Source: Pasteurella sp030783905
GTDB taxonomy: Bacteria > Pseudomonadota > Gammaproteobacteria > Enterobacterales > Pasteurellaceae
NCBI GenBank assembly: GCA_051122655.1
Contig: CP182107.1
Location: forward strand, 1,426,001-1,490,000
DNA: 64,000 nucleotides
Reading direction: 5' to 3'
Each line of letters opens with the position of its first letter. Within the stretch, counting starts at the first letter, position 1. Positions 35,058 through 43,638 of the stretch are shown one piece after another. The notes beneath the pieces were generated by a model that did no database searches, was not told the origin of the DNA, and saw nothing but the letters and a program-made list of their open reading frames with translations. The translations under genes and the position numbers were made by a program.

Positions 35058-35705
35058 ATGAAAATAAGTAGTGTTATTTTTGATATGGACGGTGTCATCA
35101 TTGACTCTGAGCCACAATGGGCAAAAGCGCAAATTGATGCCTTAGCAAATTTTGGTATTCACATTACAATACACACCTGTGAACAATTGACTCGTGGTCA
35201 ACGGATTGACGAAATTGCCAATATTTGGATCGAACATTTTAATTTGCCGACTACCACACAAATATTAGCGGATACGATTTTAACCCGTGCACATCAAGCC
35301 ATTTTGCAAGAAGGTAAGCCGATGTTTGGGCTCTATGAATTGCTGAATTACCTTAAAGCAAAACAGATTAAAATGGCTGTCGCGACCTCATCTCCCCCGA
35401 TAATTATTCAAGCGGTATTTGATAAATTAAAATTATGGGATTACTTTGCATTCCAATGCAGTGCGAATGATGAGCCATTTGGAAAACCACACCCTGCGGT
35501 ATACCTGAAAACCATTGAAAAATTAGGTATTCCCGCTAAAGAGAGTCTGGTGATTGAAGACAGTGTGGTGGGGTTGATTGCCGCTAAAGCAGCAAATCTA
35601 CGTACATTTGTTGTGAATACACAATACCAAAATGCTCAGTTTGCCATTGCAGATGCACAATTTCCCACACTACTTGATGTGCTCAAAAAATTGGAAGAGG
35701 ATTAG
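35058..35705 (+). CDS. HAD-family sugar phosphatase, HxpB/YniC-like
   Basis: The 215-residue protein is a HAD hydrolase of the beta-phosphoglucomutase/phosphatase group: motif I IFDMDGVIIDSEPQW (Asp9 nucleophile, Asp11), motif II VATSSPP, motif III KPHPAVYLK and motif IV VIEDSVVGL. It is closest in look to YniC/HxpB, which removes phosphate from hexitol and deoxyglucose phosphates. Its place inside the sorbitol cluster suggests it relieves sorbitol 6-phosphate build-up; that is inference. A candidate TATAAT (35038-35043) just upstream could give it a separate transcript. Confidence 0.8.
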   Translation: MKISSVIFDMDGVIIDSEPQWAKAQIDALANFGIHITIHTCEQLTRGQRIDEIANIWIEHFNLPTTTQILADTILTRAHQAILQEGKPMFGLYELLNYLKAKQIKMAVATSSPPIIIQAVFDKLKLWDYFAFQCSANDEPFGKPHPAVYLKTIEKLGIPAKESLVIEDSVVGLIAAKAANLRTFVVNTQYQNAQFAIADAQFPTLLDVLKKLEED

Positions 35706-35747
35706 CAAGATAGCACGAAAATATGCTTGCTAAGATAAGGAAAGAAC

Positions 35748-36512
35748 ATGAAACCTTTTGAAAGACAGCAACATATTTTTAATTATTTAATGACGCATGG
35801 AAAAACCAAAGTCGATGAATTAGCGAGTCATTTTCATCTTACTGGCGCAACAATTCGTAAAGACCTCACTGTGTTGGAAAAACAAAATAAAGTATTAAGA
35901 ACGTATGGCAGTGTCGTCGTCACCCAAAAAGATCTTGAGCAAGATCCACCGATTGATTTCAAAACGAATGTCAACCTCAATCAAAAGCAACGAATCGGTA
36001 AAAAAGCCGCTACGCTGATCAACGAAGGTGATTCCATTATCTTCGATGCGGGAAGTACCGTCCTACAAATTATCCCCAATCTAACTGCATTTGATAACTT
36101 ATCTATCATGACAAATAGTCTAACTATTTTTAATGCCGTGTTACAACTCAATAAATCGTATAACCTATTGATGTCTGGTGGCTCATTTCGTGAAAAATCA
36201 GCTTCATTTCATGGCTATTTTGCTGAATCCGTTTTTATCGGTTCGACCTTTGACACATTATTTATTGGCACTGACGGCCTTGATCTTGAGGTTGGCTTAA
36301 CCACCTTTAATGAAGTTTATCGCGTTAGTTCATTAATGTGTAACGCCGCCAAAAAAATTGTTGTCCTTGCTGACTCCAGTAAATTTGGCCGCAAAACGCC
36401 AAATATCGTTTGTGGTTTAGAAAAAATCCATACGATTGTGACTGATGATAATTTACCTAAAGAAATGCGTGATAAACTGATTGAGAAAGGTATCCAACTC
36501 ATAATTAGTTAG
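35748..36512 (+). CDS. srlR: DeoR-family repressor of the sorbitol operon
   Basis: The 254-residue protein has an N-terminal DeoR winged helix-turn-helix (about 1-57, VDELASHFHLTGATIRKDLTVLEKQNKVLRTYGSVV) and a sugar-phosphate-sensing domain like an isomerase fold (about 75-230, with IIFDAGSTVLQI, IMTNSLTIFNAV and VVLADSSKFGR). In E. coli SrlR (GutR) represses srl until sorbitol 6-phosphate appears. It is the last gene of the cluster, 42 bases after the phosphatase. Confidence 0.88.
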   Translation: MKPFERQQHIFNYLMTHGKTKVDELASHFHLTGATIRKDLTVLEKQNKVLRTYGSVVVTQKDLEQDPPIDFKTNVNLNQKQRIGKKAATLINEGDSIIFDAGSTVLQIIPNLTAFDNLSIMTNSLTIFNAVLQLNKSYNLLMSGGSFREKSASFHGYFAESVFIGSTFDTLFIGTDGLDLEVGLTTFNEVYRVSSLMCNAAKKIVVLADSSKFGRKTPNIVCGLEKIHTIVTDDNLPKEMRDKLIEKGIQLIIS

Positions 36513-36830
36513 TTTAGCTTGTCACCTTTGAGAACGACGACAAAGCATAACAACGCATACTTGCACTCGTTGACTGACTTTCACTTTTCCACCCACGTAT
36601 AAAAAAGTGGTATTTTTTATACATTATGAAAAATACAGTATAAAAAACATATCTGTATTGGATAATATAGAATGACAAACTAAAAGAGGCAAAAATAATA
36701 GTTTTTTCCCCTGCCCCCTTTCTAAAAACCCCTCACAAAAACAAATTAAACACTAAAATTTTATTTGACAGCATTATATTAATCGGTAATATGAAATCCG
36801 TTACCGTTTCAAAACAAGGATTTTTACTTT
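36513..36830 (+). other. Spacer between srlR and leuL
   Basis: These 318 bases hold no gene I can support. The first part is the tail of the sorbitol cluster with no clear terminator, the middle is A/T-rich, and the last 70 bases hold the leu promoter. Confidence 0.6.
36765..36792 (+). promoter_or_regulatory. leuLp: Promoter of the leu operon
   Basis: TTGACA (36765-36770) is a perfect -35 box. TAATAT (36787-36792) is a fair -10 box at 16-base spacing. Transcription would begin near 36800, about 30 bases before the leader peptide. Confidence 0.65.
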
Positions 36831-36890
36831 ATGTTTACCCAGTTTTCTTTATCTCTCAACCTTCTGCTCACACAGTCATTGTGCGGCTAG
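36831..36890 (+). CDS. leuL: leu operon leader peptide
   Basis: A 19-codon ORF reads MFTQFSLSLNLLLTQSLCG. Six of 19 residues are leucine, including three in a row, encoded by five different leucine codons. It is followed by an antiterminator and a terminator, so ribosome stalling at leucine codons when charged tRNA-Leu is scarce would let transcription reach leuA. It is too short for ordinary gene callers. The start is preceded by only a weak ribosome site (AAGGA 11 bases before). Confidence 0.85.
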   Translation: MFTQFSLSLNLLLTQSLCG

Positions 36891-36925
36891 GTTGTGGATA
36901 AAAAACAGTAAAGTATCCAACAAAT

Positions 36926-36952
36926 AGACCCGCACAATAGCGGGTCTTTTTT
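36926..36952 (+). terminator. leu attenuator terminator with competing antiterminator
   Basis: AGACCCGC (36926-36933) and GCGGGTCT (36940-36947) form an 8-bp GC-rich stem with a 6-base loop and a run of six T. The end of leuL, ATTGTGCGG (36878-36886), is exactly complementary to CCGCACAAT (36930-36938), which covers the left arm and loop. The two structures exclude each other, the classic attenuation arrangement. Confidence 0.9.
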
Positions 36953-37013
36953 ATGTAAAAATACCCTTTTTATACTCTAAACTGCACAAGACAAAGAAGA
37001 ATAAGGACAACAT

Positions 37014-38573
37014 ATGGCAAACAACAACATCATTATTTTTGACACCACATTACGTGATGGCGAACAAGCATTAAAAGCCAGTTTAACCGTAAAAGAAAAA
37101 TTACAAATTGCTTTCGCCTTGGAACGTTTAGGCGTCGATGTCATGGAAGTCGGTTTCCCTATTTCTTCTGCCGGTGATTTTGAGTCAGTCCAAACGATTG
37201 CGCATCATATTAAAAATAGCCGAGTCTGTGCCTTATCGCGCGCAGTGGATAAAGATATTGATGCCGCAGCGGAAGCGTTAAAAGTGGCTGAGGCATTCCG
37301 AATCCACACTTTTATTGCCACCTCCGCCTTACATGTGGAAGCCAAATTACGTCGCACTTTTGAAGATGTGGTCGAGATGGCGATCAATGCCGTAAAACGT
37401 GCCAGAAACTACACCGACGATGTTGAATTTTCTTGCGAAGATGCCGGACGTACTGGCGTTGATAATATTTGTCGTATTGTCGAAGCGGCCATTAAAGCGG
37501 GCGCCACCACCGTCAACATTCCCGATACCGTAGGCTACTGCTTACCTTATCAATATGGCGATATTATTGCCAACGTGATGAATCGTGTGCCGAATATTGA
37601 TAAAGCGATTATTTCTGTTCATTGCCACAATGATTTAGGCATGGCAACCGCTAACTCATTAACCGCCATTCAAAATGGGGCACGACAAATTGAGTGTACC
37701 ATTAATGGTATTGGTGAACGCGCAGGTAATACCGCTCTAGAAGAAGTGGTCATGGCGATTAAAACGCGCCAAGATATGTTCAATGGTTTAGATACCCGTA
37801 TTAACACGCAAGAGATTCACCGAGTCAGCCAAATGGTGAGTCAATTATGTAATATGCCAATTCAACCGAATAAAGCCATTGTCGGCGCTAATGCCTTTGC
37901 TCATTCATCAGGTATTCACCAAGACGGTATGGTGAAACATAAAAATACTTATGAAATTATGTCGCCAGAAAGCATTGGTTTGAAGAAAGAAAAATTAAAC
38001 TTAACCGCCCGCTCTGGTCGTGCCGCAGTGAAAAACCACATGAGCGACATGGGCTACCAAGAGAGCGATTATGATTTAGACAAACTTTATGATGCTTTCT
38101 TGAAATTAGCGGATAAAAAAGGTCAAGTGTTCGACTATGATTTGGAAGCCCTTGCCTTTATTGATATGCAGCAAGGGGATGAAGATCGCTTAACTTTAGA
38201 TGTGATTACTTCACAATGTATCAGCCATTTACCAGCTTCCGCCTTCGTCCAAGTAGAATTAGATGGTAAAAAAATCAGCCAAGTGTCTAATGGAGGGAAT
38301 GGCCCTGTTGATGCGGTGTACAATGCCATCTTGTCCATCACGGAATTAAATATCAACATGCTTCACTACAACTTAACAGCCAAAGGAGAAGGTGCAGAAG
38401 CCTTAGGTCAGGTGGATATCGTTGTGGAGCACGAAGGCAGACGTTTCCATGGTGTTGGTCTTGCCACCGACATTGTCGAATCCTCCGCCAGAGCATTGAT
38501 TCATGCTATTAATGCGATTTATCGTTCACAAAAAGTTGCAGACTTGAAATTACATAAAATTGCTGGCGTGTAA
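37014..38573 (+). CDS. leuA: 2-isopropylmalate synthase
   Basis: LeuA condenses acetyl-CoA with 2-ketoisovalerate, the first committed step of leucine synthesis. The 519-residue protein has the catalytic TIM barrel with FDTTLRDGEQALKASL (8-23) and the metal motif SVHCHNDLGMATANSL, a linker, and the C-terminal leucine-binding domain (about 390-519) with GNGPVDAVYNAI. Feedback by leucine is expected. It is the first structural gene after the attenuator. The usual pattern LRDGEQ is followed by ALKASL where many homologues have SPG-type residues. Confidence 0.96.
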   Translation: MANNNIIIFDTTLRDGEQALKASLTVKEKLQIAFALERLGVDVMEVGFPISSAGDFESVQTIAHHIKNSRVCALSRAVDKDIDAAAEALKVAEAFRIHTFIATSALHVEAKLRRTFEDVVEMAINAVKRARNYTDDVEFSCEDAGRTGVDNICRIVEAAIKAGATTVNIPDTVGYCLPYQYGDIIANVMNRVPNIDKAIISVHCHNDLGMATANSLTAIQNGARQIECTINGIGERAGNTALEEVVMAIKTRQDMFNGLDTRINTQEIHRVSQMVSQLCNMPIQPNKAIVGANAFAHSSGIHQDGMVKHKNTYEIMSPESIGLKKEKLNLTARSGRAAVKNHMSDMGYQESDYDLDKLYDAFLKLADKKGQVFDYDLEALAFIDMQQGDEDRLTLDVITSQCISHLPASAFVQVELDGKKISQVSNGGNGPVDAVYNAILSITELNINMLHYNLTAKGEGAEALGQVDIVVEHEGRRFHGVGLATDIVESSARALIHAINAIYRSQKVADLKLHKIAGV

Positions 38574-38614
38574 AAATTTCCCAAAACACACCGCACTTTT
38601 GAGAGAGTTATGGG

Positions 38615-38731
38615 TTCCCTTCTACGCCGCCGAACGGAATTCACATTTTTAGGAAAATTTAGCTTGTTTGAGCCAAAAAAGTTGGTGAGTGCTAAATTTT
38701 CCGTTTGAAAAATGTGAATGGAGAGAGGGAA
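38615..38731. repeat. Long imperfect inverted repeat between leuA and leuB
   Basis: Three nested arm pairs face each other: TTCCCT/AGGGAA (38615-38620, 38726-38731), ATTCACATTTTT/AAAAATGTGAAT (38639-38650, 38708-38719) and GGAAAATTTAGC/GCTAAATTTTCC (38652-38663, 38691-38702). The centre loop is 27 bases. It is noncoding in all frames. It sits directly before the hairpin repeat at 38761. Confidence 0.75.
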
Positions 38732-38760
38732 TAAGGCTTAGCAGGGTCGCTTTTCTTTTG

Positions 38761-38794
38761 GTTACTTTTCTTTGGCGACGCAAAGAAAAGTAAC
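38761..38794. repeat. Dispersed hairpin repeat, copy A (leuA-leuB spacer)
   Basis: GTTACTTTTCTTTG (38761-38774) and CAAAGAAAAGTAAC (38781-38794) form a perfect 14-bp stem with loop GCGACG. The preceding bases GGTCGCTTTTCTTTTG (from 38745) are shared with copy B at 41668. This looks like a dispersed noncoding repeat. Confidence 0.8.
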
Positions 38795-38863
38795 AACACT
38801 GAAAAATTAAATTAACACCTACATCCAATATAAGTTCATTAAAAGATAAAAGGAAAAAACCAA

Positions 38864-39943
38864 ATGCAAACATTCAACATCGCCGTATTAAGTGGCGACG
38901 GTATCGGGCCAGAAATCATGGCAGAAGCCATTAAAGTGTTAGATGTCGTACAACAAAAATACTCGTTCAAATTAAATTACCGTACCTTTGATGTGGGCGG
39001 CATTGCTATCGACAACCACGGTACGCCATTACCAGAAGCCACACTAAAAGGTTGTGAAGAAAGTGATGCGATTTTATTTGGCTCCGTCGGTGGACCAAAA
39101 TGGGAACACCTCCCACCCACCCAACAACCAGAACGTGGTGCCTTGTTGCCTTTACGCAAGCACTTTGCCTTATTCTGTAACTTACGTCCTGCCACCCTTT
39201 ACCAAGGCCTAGAAAAATTCTGTCCATTGCGTGCAGATATCTCCGCTAAAGGCTTTGATATGGTTACTGTGCGCGAATTAACCGGCGGCATTTATTTTGG
39301 TCAACCGAAAGGGCGTGAAGGCGAAGGGGCTAACGAAAAAGCCTTTGATACCGAAGTGTATCATCGTTATGAAATCGAACGAATTGCCCGCGTCGCGTTT
39401 GACACTGCGATGAAACGCACAAAACACGTGACTTCAGTAGATAAAGCAAACGTATTAATGAGCTCAGTTTTATGGCGAGAAGTGGTGTGTGATGTAGCAA
39501 AAGATTACCCAGACGTGAAATTAGATCATATCTATATTGATAACGCCACGATGCAATTAATCAAACAGCCTGAATTTTTTGATGTGTTACTTTGCTCGAA
39601 TATTTTCGGCGATATCATCTCCGATGAATGTGCCATGATCACCGGCTCAATGGGGATGTTACCGTCGGCAAGTTTGAATGAAAAAGGCTTTGGTTTATAC
39701 GAACCGGCTGGCGGCTCTGCGCCCGATATTGCGGGTAAAGGCATCGCCAACCCCATTGCTCAAATTTTATCGGCGGCGATGATGTTACGTCATAGTTTCA
39801 ATTTAAACGATGCCGCTACCGCAATTGAAAACGCAGTAAAACAAGTCCTCGCAGAAGGACACCGCACCGCTGATTTAGCCGATGAAAATCCGCCTATTTC
39901 AACCCAAAAAATGGGTGATTTAATCGCACAAGCAGTGAAATAA
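38864..39943 (+). CDS. leuB: 3-isopropylmalate dehydrogenase
   Basis: LeuB oxidises and decarboxylates 3-isopropylmalate to 2-ketoisocaproate with NAD+. The 359-residue protein has the N-terminal LSGDGIGPEIMAEAI, the substrate-binding FCNLRPATL and VRELTGGIYFG segments, the metal-binding aspartates in YIDNATMQL and FGDIISDECAMITGSMGMLPSASL, and the NAD segment EPAGGSAPDIAGKGIANP. Length is normal. It is separated from leuA by a 290-base repeat-rich spacer. Confidence 0.97.
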   Translation: MQTFNIAVLSGDGIGPEIMAEAIKVLDVVQQKYSFKLNYRTFDVGGIAIDNHGTPLPEATLKGCEESDAILFGSVGGPKWEHLPPTQQPERGALLPLRKHFALFCNLRPATLYQGLEKFCPLRADISAKGFDMVTVRELTGGIYFGQPKGREGEGANEKAFDTEVYHRYEIERIARVAFDTAMKRTKHVTSVDKANVLMSSVLWREVVCDVAKDYPDVKLDHIYIDNATMQLIKQPEFFDVLLCSNIFGDIISDECAMITGSMGMLPSASLNEKGFGLYEPAGGSAPDIAGKGIANPIAQILSAAMMLRHSFNLNDAATAIENAVKQVLAEGHRTADLADENPPISTQKMGDLIAQAVK

Positions 39944-40116
39944 AACGTTTAAAAAATTGACCGCACTTTTTCGTCAATATGTCCCGATGTGAACTGCCCG
40001 CGTGCAGTGAGGATGTTTAGTCGGTGTGTGTTTTATCCCTTATTGCACAAGCAAAAAAGGCGAGAAATGCGGAACAATAAGATAAGGAAAACTCAAATAT
40101 CATTAGGAATACCATC

Positions 40117-41523
40117 ATGTCCAAAACCCTATACGAAAAACTCTTCGATGCTCACATCGTTCATGAAGCCAGTGGCGAAACGCCATTGCTTTACATTAAT
40201 CGCCATTTAGTGCATGAGGTCACTTCGCCACAAGCCTTTGATGGTTTACGTGCCATGGGACGTAGCGTACGTCAACCGAGCAAAACTATCGCCACTATGG
40301 ATCATAATGTGCCGACTGACAGTCGCGATTTAGCAGGTTCTGGCGAAATGGGACGGGTACAAATGGTGGAATTAGCCAAAAACACCGAGCAGTTTGGCAT
40401 CACACTTTACGATATTAATCACATCAATCAAGGGATTGTGCATGTGATGGGACCAGAACAAGGGCTCACCTTACCCGGTATGACCATTGTATGTGGGGAT
40501 TCCCACACTGCGACCCATGGGGCATTTGGCGCATTAGCCTTTGGTATCGGTACTTCTGAGGTCGAGCATGTACTTGCCACACAAACCATCAAACAGGCAC
40601 GAGCCAAAAAAATGAAAATTGAAGTGCGTGGTAAAGTACGTGATGGGATTACGGCGAAAGATATTGTGTTAGCGATCATCGGCAAAACCACCATGGGGGG
40701 CGGCACTGGACATGTGGTGGAGTTTTGTGGTGAAGCGATCCGCGATCTGTCTATGGAAGGGCGTATGACAGTGTGTAACATGGCTATCGAATTAGGTGCC
40801 AAATCCGGCATTATCGCCCCTGATGACACTACTTTTGCCTACTTAAAAGACAAACCTTATGCCCCCAAAGGTAAAGATTGGGATGAGGCCGTCGCCTATT
40901 GGAAAACCTTACAGACTGATGCAGACGCAGAATTTGATACCGTTGTCACGCTAGAAGCCAGTGAAATCGAACCACAAGTGACTTGGGGGACCAACCCAGG
41001 GCAAGTGATTGGCATTAATCAACCGATCCCAAATCCAGCAGAGATGTCAGATCCAATTGAGCGTCAATCTGCAGAGAAAGCCTTAACTTACATGGATTTA
41101 CCACATAGCATTAAATTAACGGATGTGGCAATTAACAAGGTCTTTATTGGTTCTTGCACCAACTCTCGTATCGAAGACTTACGTGCCGCCGCCGCGGTCG
41201 CCAAAGGGCGTAAAGTCGCTGAGGGGGTACAAGCCTTGGTCGTACCTGGCTCGGGTTTAGTCAGAGAGCAAGCGGAAAAAGAAGGGTTAGATAAAATCTT
41301 TATCGAAGCGGGCTTTGAATGGCGTTTACCGGGTTGTTCAATGTGTTTAGCCATGAACAACGACCGCTTAGAACCCGGTGAACGTTGCGCGTCCACCAGT
41401 AACCGTAACTTTGAGGGACGCCAAGGCCGAGGCGGACGTACCCACTTAGTCAGCCCAGCCATGGCTGCTGCTGCTGCGGTTTACGGTAAATTTGTCGACA
41501 TCCGCAACGTAGAATTACATTAA
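40117..41523 (+). CDS. leuC: 3-isopropylmalate dehydratase large subunit
   Basis: LeuC with LeuD isomerises 2-isopropylmalate to 3-isopropylmalate through a [4Fe-4S] cluster of the aconitase family. The 468-residue protein has DHNVPTDSRD, GDSHTATHGAFGALAFGIGTSEVEHVLATQT, the first cluster cysteine in FIGSCTNSRIEDL and the other two in LPGCSMCLAMN. The start at 40117 gives the family N-terminus MSKTLYEKLFDAHIV. The 173-base spacer before it contains an uptake signal and no gene. Confidence 0.97.
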   Translation: MSKTLYEKLFDAHIVHEASGETPLLYINRHLVHEVTSPQAFDGLRAMGRSVRQPSKTIATMDHNVPTDSRDLAGSGEMGRVQMVELAKNTEQFGITLYDINHINQGIVHVMGPEQGLTLPGMTIVCGDSHTATHGAFGALAFGIGTSEVEHVLATQTIKQARAKKMKIEVRGKVRDGITAKDIVLAIIGKTTMGGGTGHVVEFCGEAIRDLSMEGRMTVCNMAIELGAKSGIIAPDDTTFAYLKDKPYAPKGKDWDEAVAYWKTLQTDADAEFDTVVTLEASEIEPQVTWGTNPGQVIGINQPIPNPAEMSDPIERQSAEKALTYMDLPHSIKLTDVAINKVFIGSCTNSRIEDLRAAAAVAKGRKVAEGVQALVVPGSGLVREQAEKEGLDKIFIEAGFEWRLPGCSMCLAMNNDRLEPGERCASTSNRNFEGRQGRGGRTHLVSPAMAAAAAVYGKFVDIRNVELH

Positions 41524-41616
41524 GCACATTCCCCTCTCAACCCCAGAGGGGAAAACAAAAAAACTTTTTTAAAACTAACCGCACTTTATTGATAATGCCC
41601 AGACAAGCTCCCCTTC

Positions 41617-41647
41617 GATTTTGCCTGAGTGTAAGAAAAGCAAAATC
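41617..41647. repeat. Small inverted repeat in the leuC-leuD spacer
   Basis: GATTTTGC (41617-41624) and GCAAAATC (41640-41647) are exact complements with a 15-base loop. They precede hairpin repeat copy B, mirroring the layout in the leuA-leuB spacer. Confidence 0.65.
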
Positions 41648-41667
41648 ATAAGGTCGCCTTTCTTTTG

Positions 41668-41700
41668 GTTACTTTTCTTTGGTCAAACAAAGAAAGTAAC
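41668..41700. repeat. Dispersed hairpin repeat, copy B (leuC-leuD spacer)
   Basis: GTTACTTTTCTTTG (41668-41681) faces CAAAGAAAGTAAC (41688-41700), one base shorter than copy A. The left flank GGTCGCCTTTCTTTTG also matches copy A except for one base. The two copies lie 2.9 kb apart in the same operon. Confidence 0.8.
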
Positions 41701-41754
41701 AAAATAACAGGTACGGTACAACATCACAGAATCAACACGTAAGAGAGAAATAAT

Positions 41755-42360
41755 ATGCCGAAAGAATTCAAACAACACACGGGTATCGCCGTGCCACTCG
41801 ATGCATCCAATGTCGATACTGATGCCATTATCCCAAAACAGTTCTTACAAAAAGTGACCCGCACAGGTTTTGGCCAACATCTCTTTCATGAATGGCGTTT
41901 TTTAGACGAGGAAGGCAAACAGCCGAATCCTGATTTCGTCTTAAATTACCCTCGTTATCAAGGTGCCAGTATTTTATTAGCACGTGAGAACTTCGGTTGT
42001 GGCTCTTCTCGTGAGCACGCCCCTTGGGCATTGGATGATTATGGTATTCGAGTGATTATTGCCCCGAGTTTTGCCGATATTTTTTATGGTAATAGCTTGA
42101 ATAATCAGATGTTACCGATTCGCCTAAGCGATGAAGAAGTGGAAGAATTATTCCAGTTTGTGAAGGCTCATGAAGGTGCCACTATTACGGTCGATCTCGA
42201 AGCTCAAACCGTCACTGCCAATGACAACGTCTATTCCTTTGAAATCGATCCTTTCCGTCGTCATTGCTTATTAAATGGGCTAGACAATATCGGCCTGACT
42301 TTGCAACATGAAGACAAAATCGCTGAGTACGAAAGTAAAATTCCTGCCTTTTTACGTTAA
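41755..42360 (+). CDS. leuD: 3-isopropylmalate dehydratase small subunit
   Basis: LeuD supplies the swivelling domain of the isomerase. The 201-residue protein has the substrate-loop motifs DTDAIIPKQFL, NFGCGSSREHAPWALDDYG and FADIFYGNSLNNQMLPI. Length is normal. It is the last gene of the leu operon, separated from leuC by a repeat-containing spacer and followed by a hairpin that could end the transcript. Confidence 0.97.
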   Translation: MPKEFKQHTGIAVPLDASNVDTDAIIPKQFLQKVTRTGFGQHLFHEWRFLDEEGKQPNPDFVLNYPRYQGASILLARENFGCGSSREHAPWALDDYGIRVIIAPSFADIFYGNSLNNQMLPIRLSDEEVEELFQFVKAHEGATITVDLEAQTVTANDNVYSFEIDPFRRHCLLNGLDNIGLTLQHEDKIAEYESKIPAFLR

Positions 42361-42681
42361 CTTCACTATTCAAGAGAGGACTATTTCACCTCTCTTGATC
42401 CTTTCCGCGCTGTATTTACATTATTTTCTAAGTTTTCCCACTTTTTAGATGTGGTCAATACATAAGAAGATTTCCATATAAATAAAAAGATAATATGAAT
42501 GTGATAAAAAATAATTTTCTGCCAACAGATATAGAACAAAAAATAACCAAATTGACTATAAAATAAAAATGGTTATGTACTTGTATTTATTACCAATAGT
42601 TATTTACTCTTTGTACAAAATTATGTCAAAATGAGAACAAATTTTAACATTTTTCGTAAAATAATAAATTGAGAAAAATAT
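42361..42681 (+). other. Spacer after leuD, with a terminator-like hairpin
   Basis: TCAAGAGAGG (42370-42379) and CCTCTCTTGA (42389-42398) form a perfect 10-bp stem 9 bases after the leuD stop. Only a weak T-rich tail follows. The remaining 280 bases are strongly A/T-rich and hold no gene I can support; they probably carry the promoter of the next gene. Confidence 0.65.
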
Positions 42682-43131
42682 ATGCATAAGCGAGTAGTCG
42701 ATTTTATTAAGAAACAATACTTATTTACTCTTGCCTGTACAGAAAATAATCTCCCTTGGGCAAATGCCTTTTATTATATTTTCGACGAAAAAGAAAATAG
42801 ATTAATTTATATTACAGGTGATCAAACGCATCACGCGAAAGTGATTCGCAATAATTCCCGTGTCGCGGGTACTATTTTTGTTCCAACACGATTTGTTCCC
42901 TCTTTACAAGGGGTACAATTTACAGGTCGATCTAGTCAATTATTCTCAACTCAGGCAGAAAAAGCCCGTGCTTTATATAAAACAGAATATTCCCACCACT
43001 TAATTGATCAACTCACCGTTTGGCAGGTTGAGCTGGAATATGTTCGCTTAGTGGATAATTCACTTGGCCTATTTAGTACAATAGAATGGCGTAAAGGGCA
43101 GATGGCAGAAAATGCGGATCATTATGTCTAG
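42682..43131 (+). CDS. yhbP: YhbP-like (UPF0306) flavin-fold protein
   Basis: The 149-residue protein looks like the UPF0306/YhbP group of the pyridoxamine-phosphate-oxidase fold: LPWANAFYYIFDEKENRLIYITGDQTHHAKVIRNNSRVAGTIF, then GVQFTGRSSQL and LVDNSLGLF near the end. The fold usually binds FMN, but the substrate of this group is unknown. It stands alone between leuD and the converging mre genes. The start at 42682 is preceded by only a weak ribosome site. Confidence 0.8.
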   Translation: MHKRVVDFIKKQYLFTLACTENNLPWANAFYYIFDEKENRLIYITGDQTHHAKVIRNNSRVAGTIFVPTRFVPSLQGVQFTGRSSQLFSTQAEKARALYKTEYSHHLIDQLTVWQVELEYVRLVDNSLGLFSTIEWRKGQMAENADHYV

Positions 43132-43149
43132 CGATTGCAGATAAATCGG

Positions 43150-43638
43150 TTAATGTAGCTGTAATTGGCGACGAATTTTACGCAAAAGTAAAAAAACCCA
43201 TGGCCATAATATCCCACTTGCTAATGCGCCATAGCTTTCTTGCCAATTAAAAGATGCGCTATGCAACAGTAACTCAACGAGAAAAATACTGAATCGAAGC
43301 GCAAAAACAAACATAACCACTAATAAGCTTTGCATCCAAAGTGACAAATTACGTACGACTAAATGATTCAGTGCAACCAAATAGGTAAAAAGTGATAAAA
43401 CGAGTGCGTGTACACCTAGAATGGATCCTAGCACTAAGTCCCAAATCACACCGAGCACGAACGCAGACCCAATACTCACCTTGTTAGGCAAAGACAATGT
43501 CCAATATAATAGGACAAGCACTAACCAAGCAGGTTTAAAATTTTGGAAATCTGTTGGCCAAGGCGCGATCTCCATCACCAATGCCACAATAAACGTACAA
43601 GTCAAAATTAACCATTGTAAGATTAAACGCTTTTGCAT
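43150..43638 (-). CDS. mreD: Rod-shape determining protein MreD
   Basis: MreD is an inner-membrane part of the elongasome that guides side-wall peptidoglycan synthesis. The 162 residues are nearly all hydrophobic, with about five spans, and include the family-like PAWLVLVLLYWTLSLPNKVSIGSAFVLGVIWDLVLGSILGVHAL. Its start codon overlaps the last base of the mreC stop, as expected for the mreBCD operon. Confidence 0.93.
   Translation of the reverse strand: MQKRLILQWLILTCTFIVALVMEIAPWPTDFQNFKPAWLVLVLLYWTLSLPNKVSIGSAFVLGVIWDLVLGSILGVHALVLSLFTYLVALNHLVVRNLSLWMQSLLVVMFVFALRFSIFLVELLLHSASFNWQESYGALASGILWPWVFLLLRKIRRQLQLH

Noticed and set aside
30473..38589. Sorbitol cluster as a recent genomic island
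   Set aside because: It also lacks uptake signals, but its genes are all intact, composition looks ordinary and no mobile remnants are near; the gap may be chance.
38649..38873. 74-codon minus-strand ORF in the leuA-leuB spacer
   Set aside because: Its sequence is the translation of the hairpin repeat (RRQRKVTKRKATL) and it has no ribosome site.
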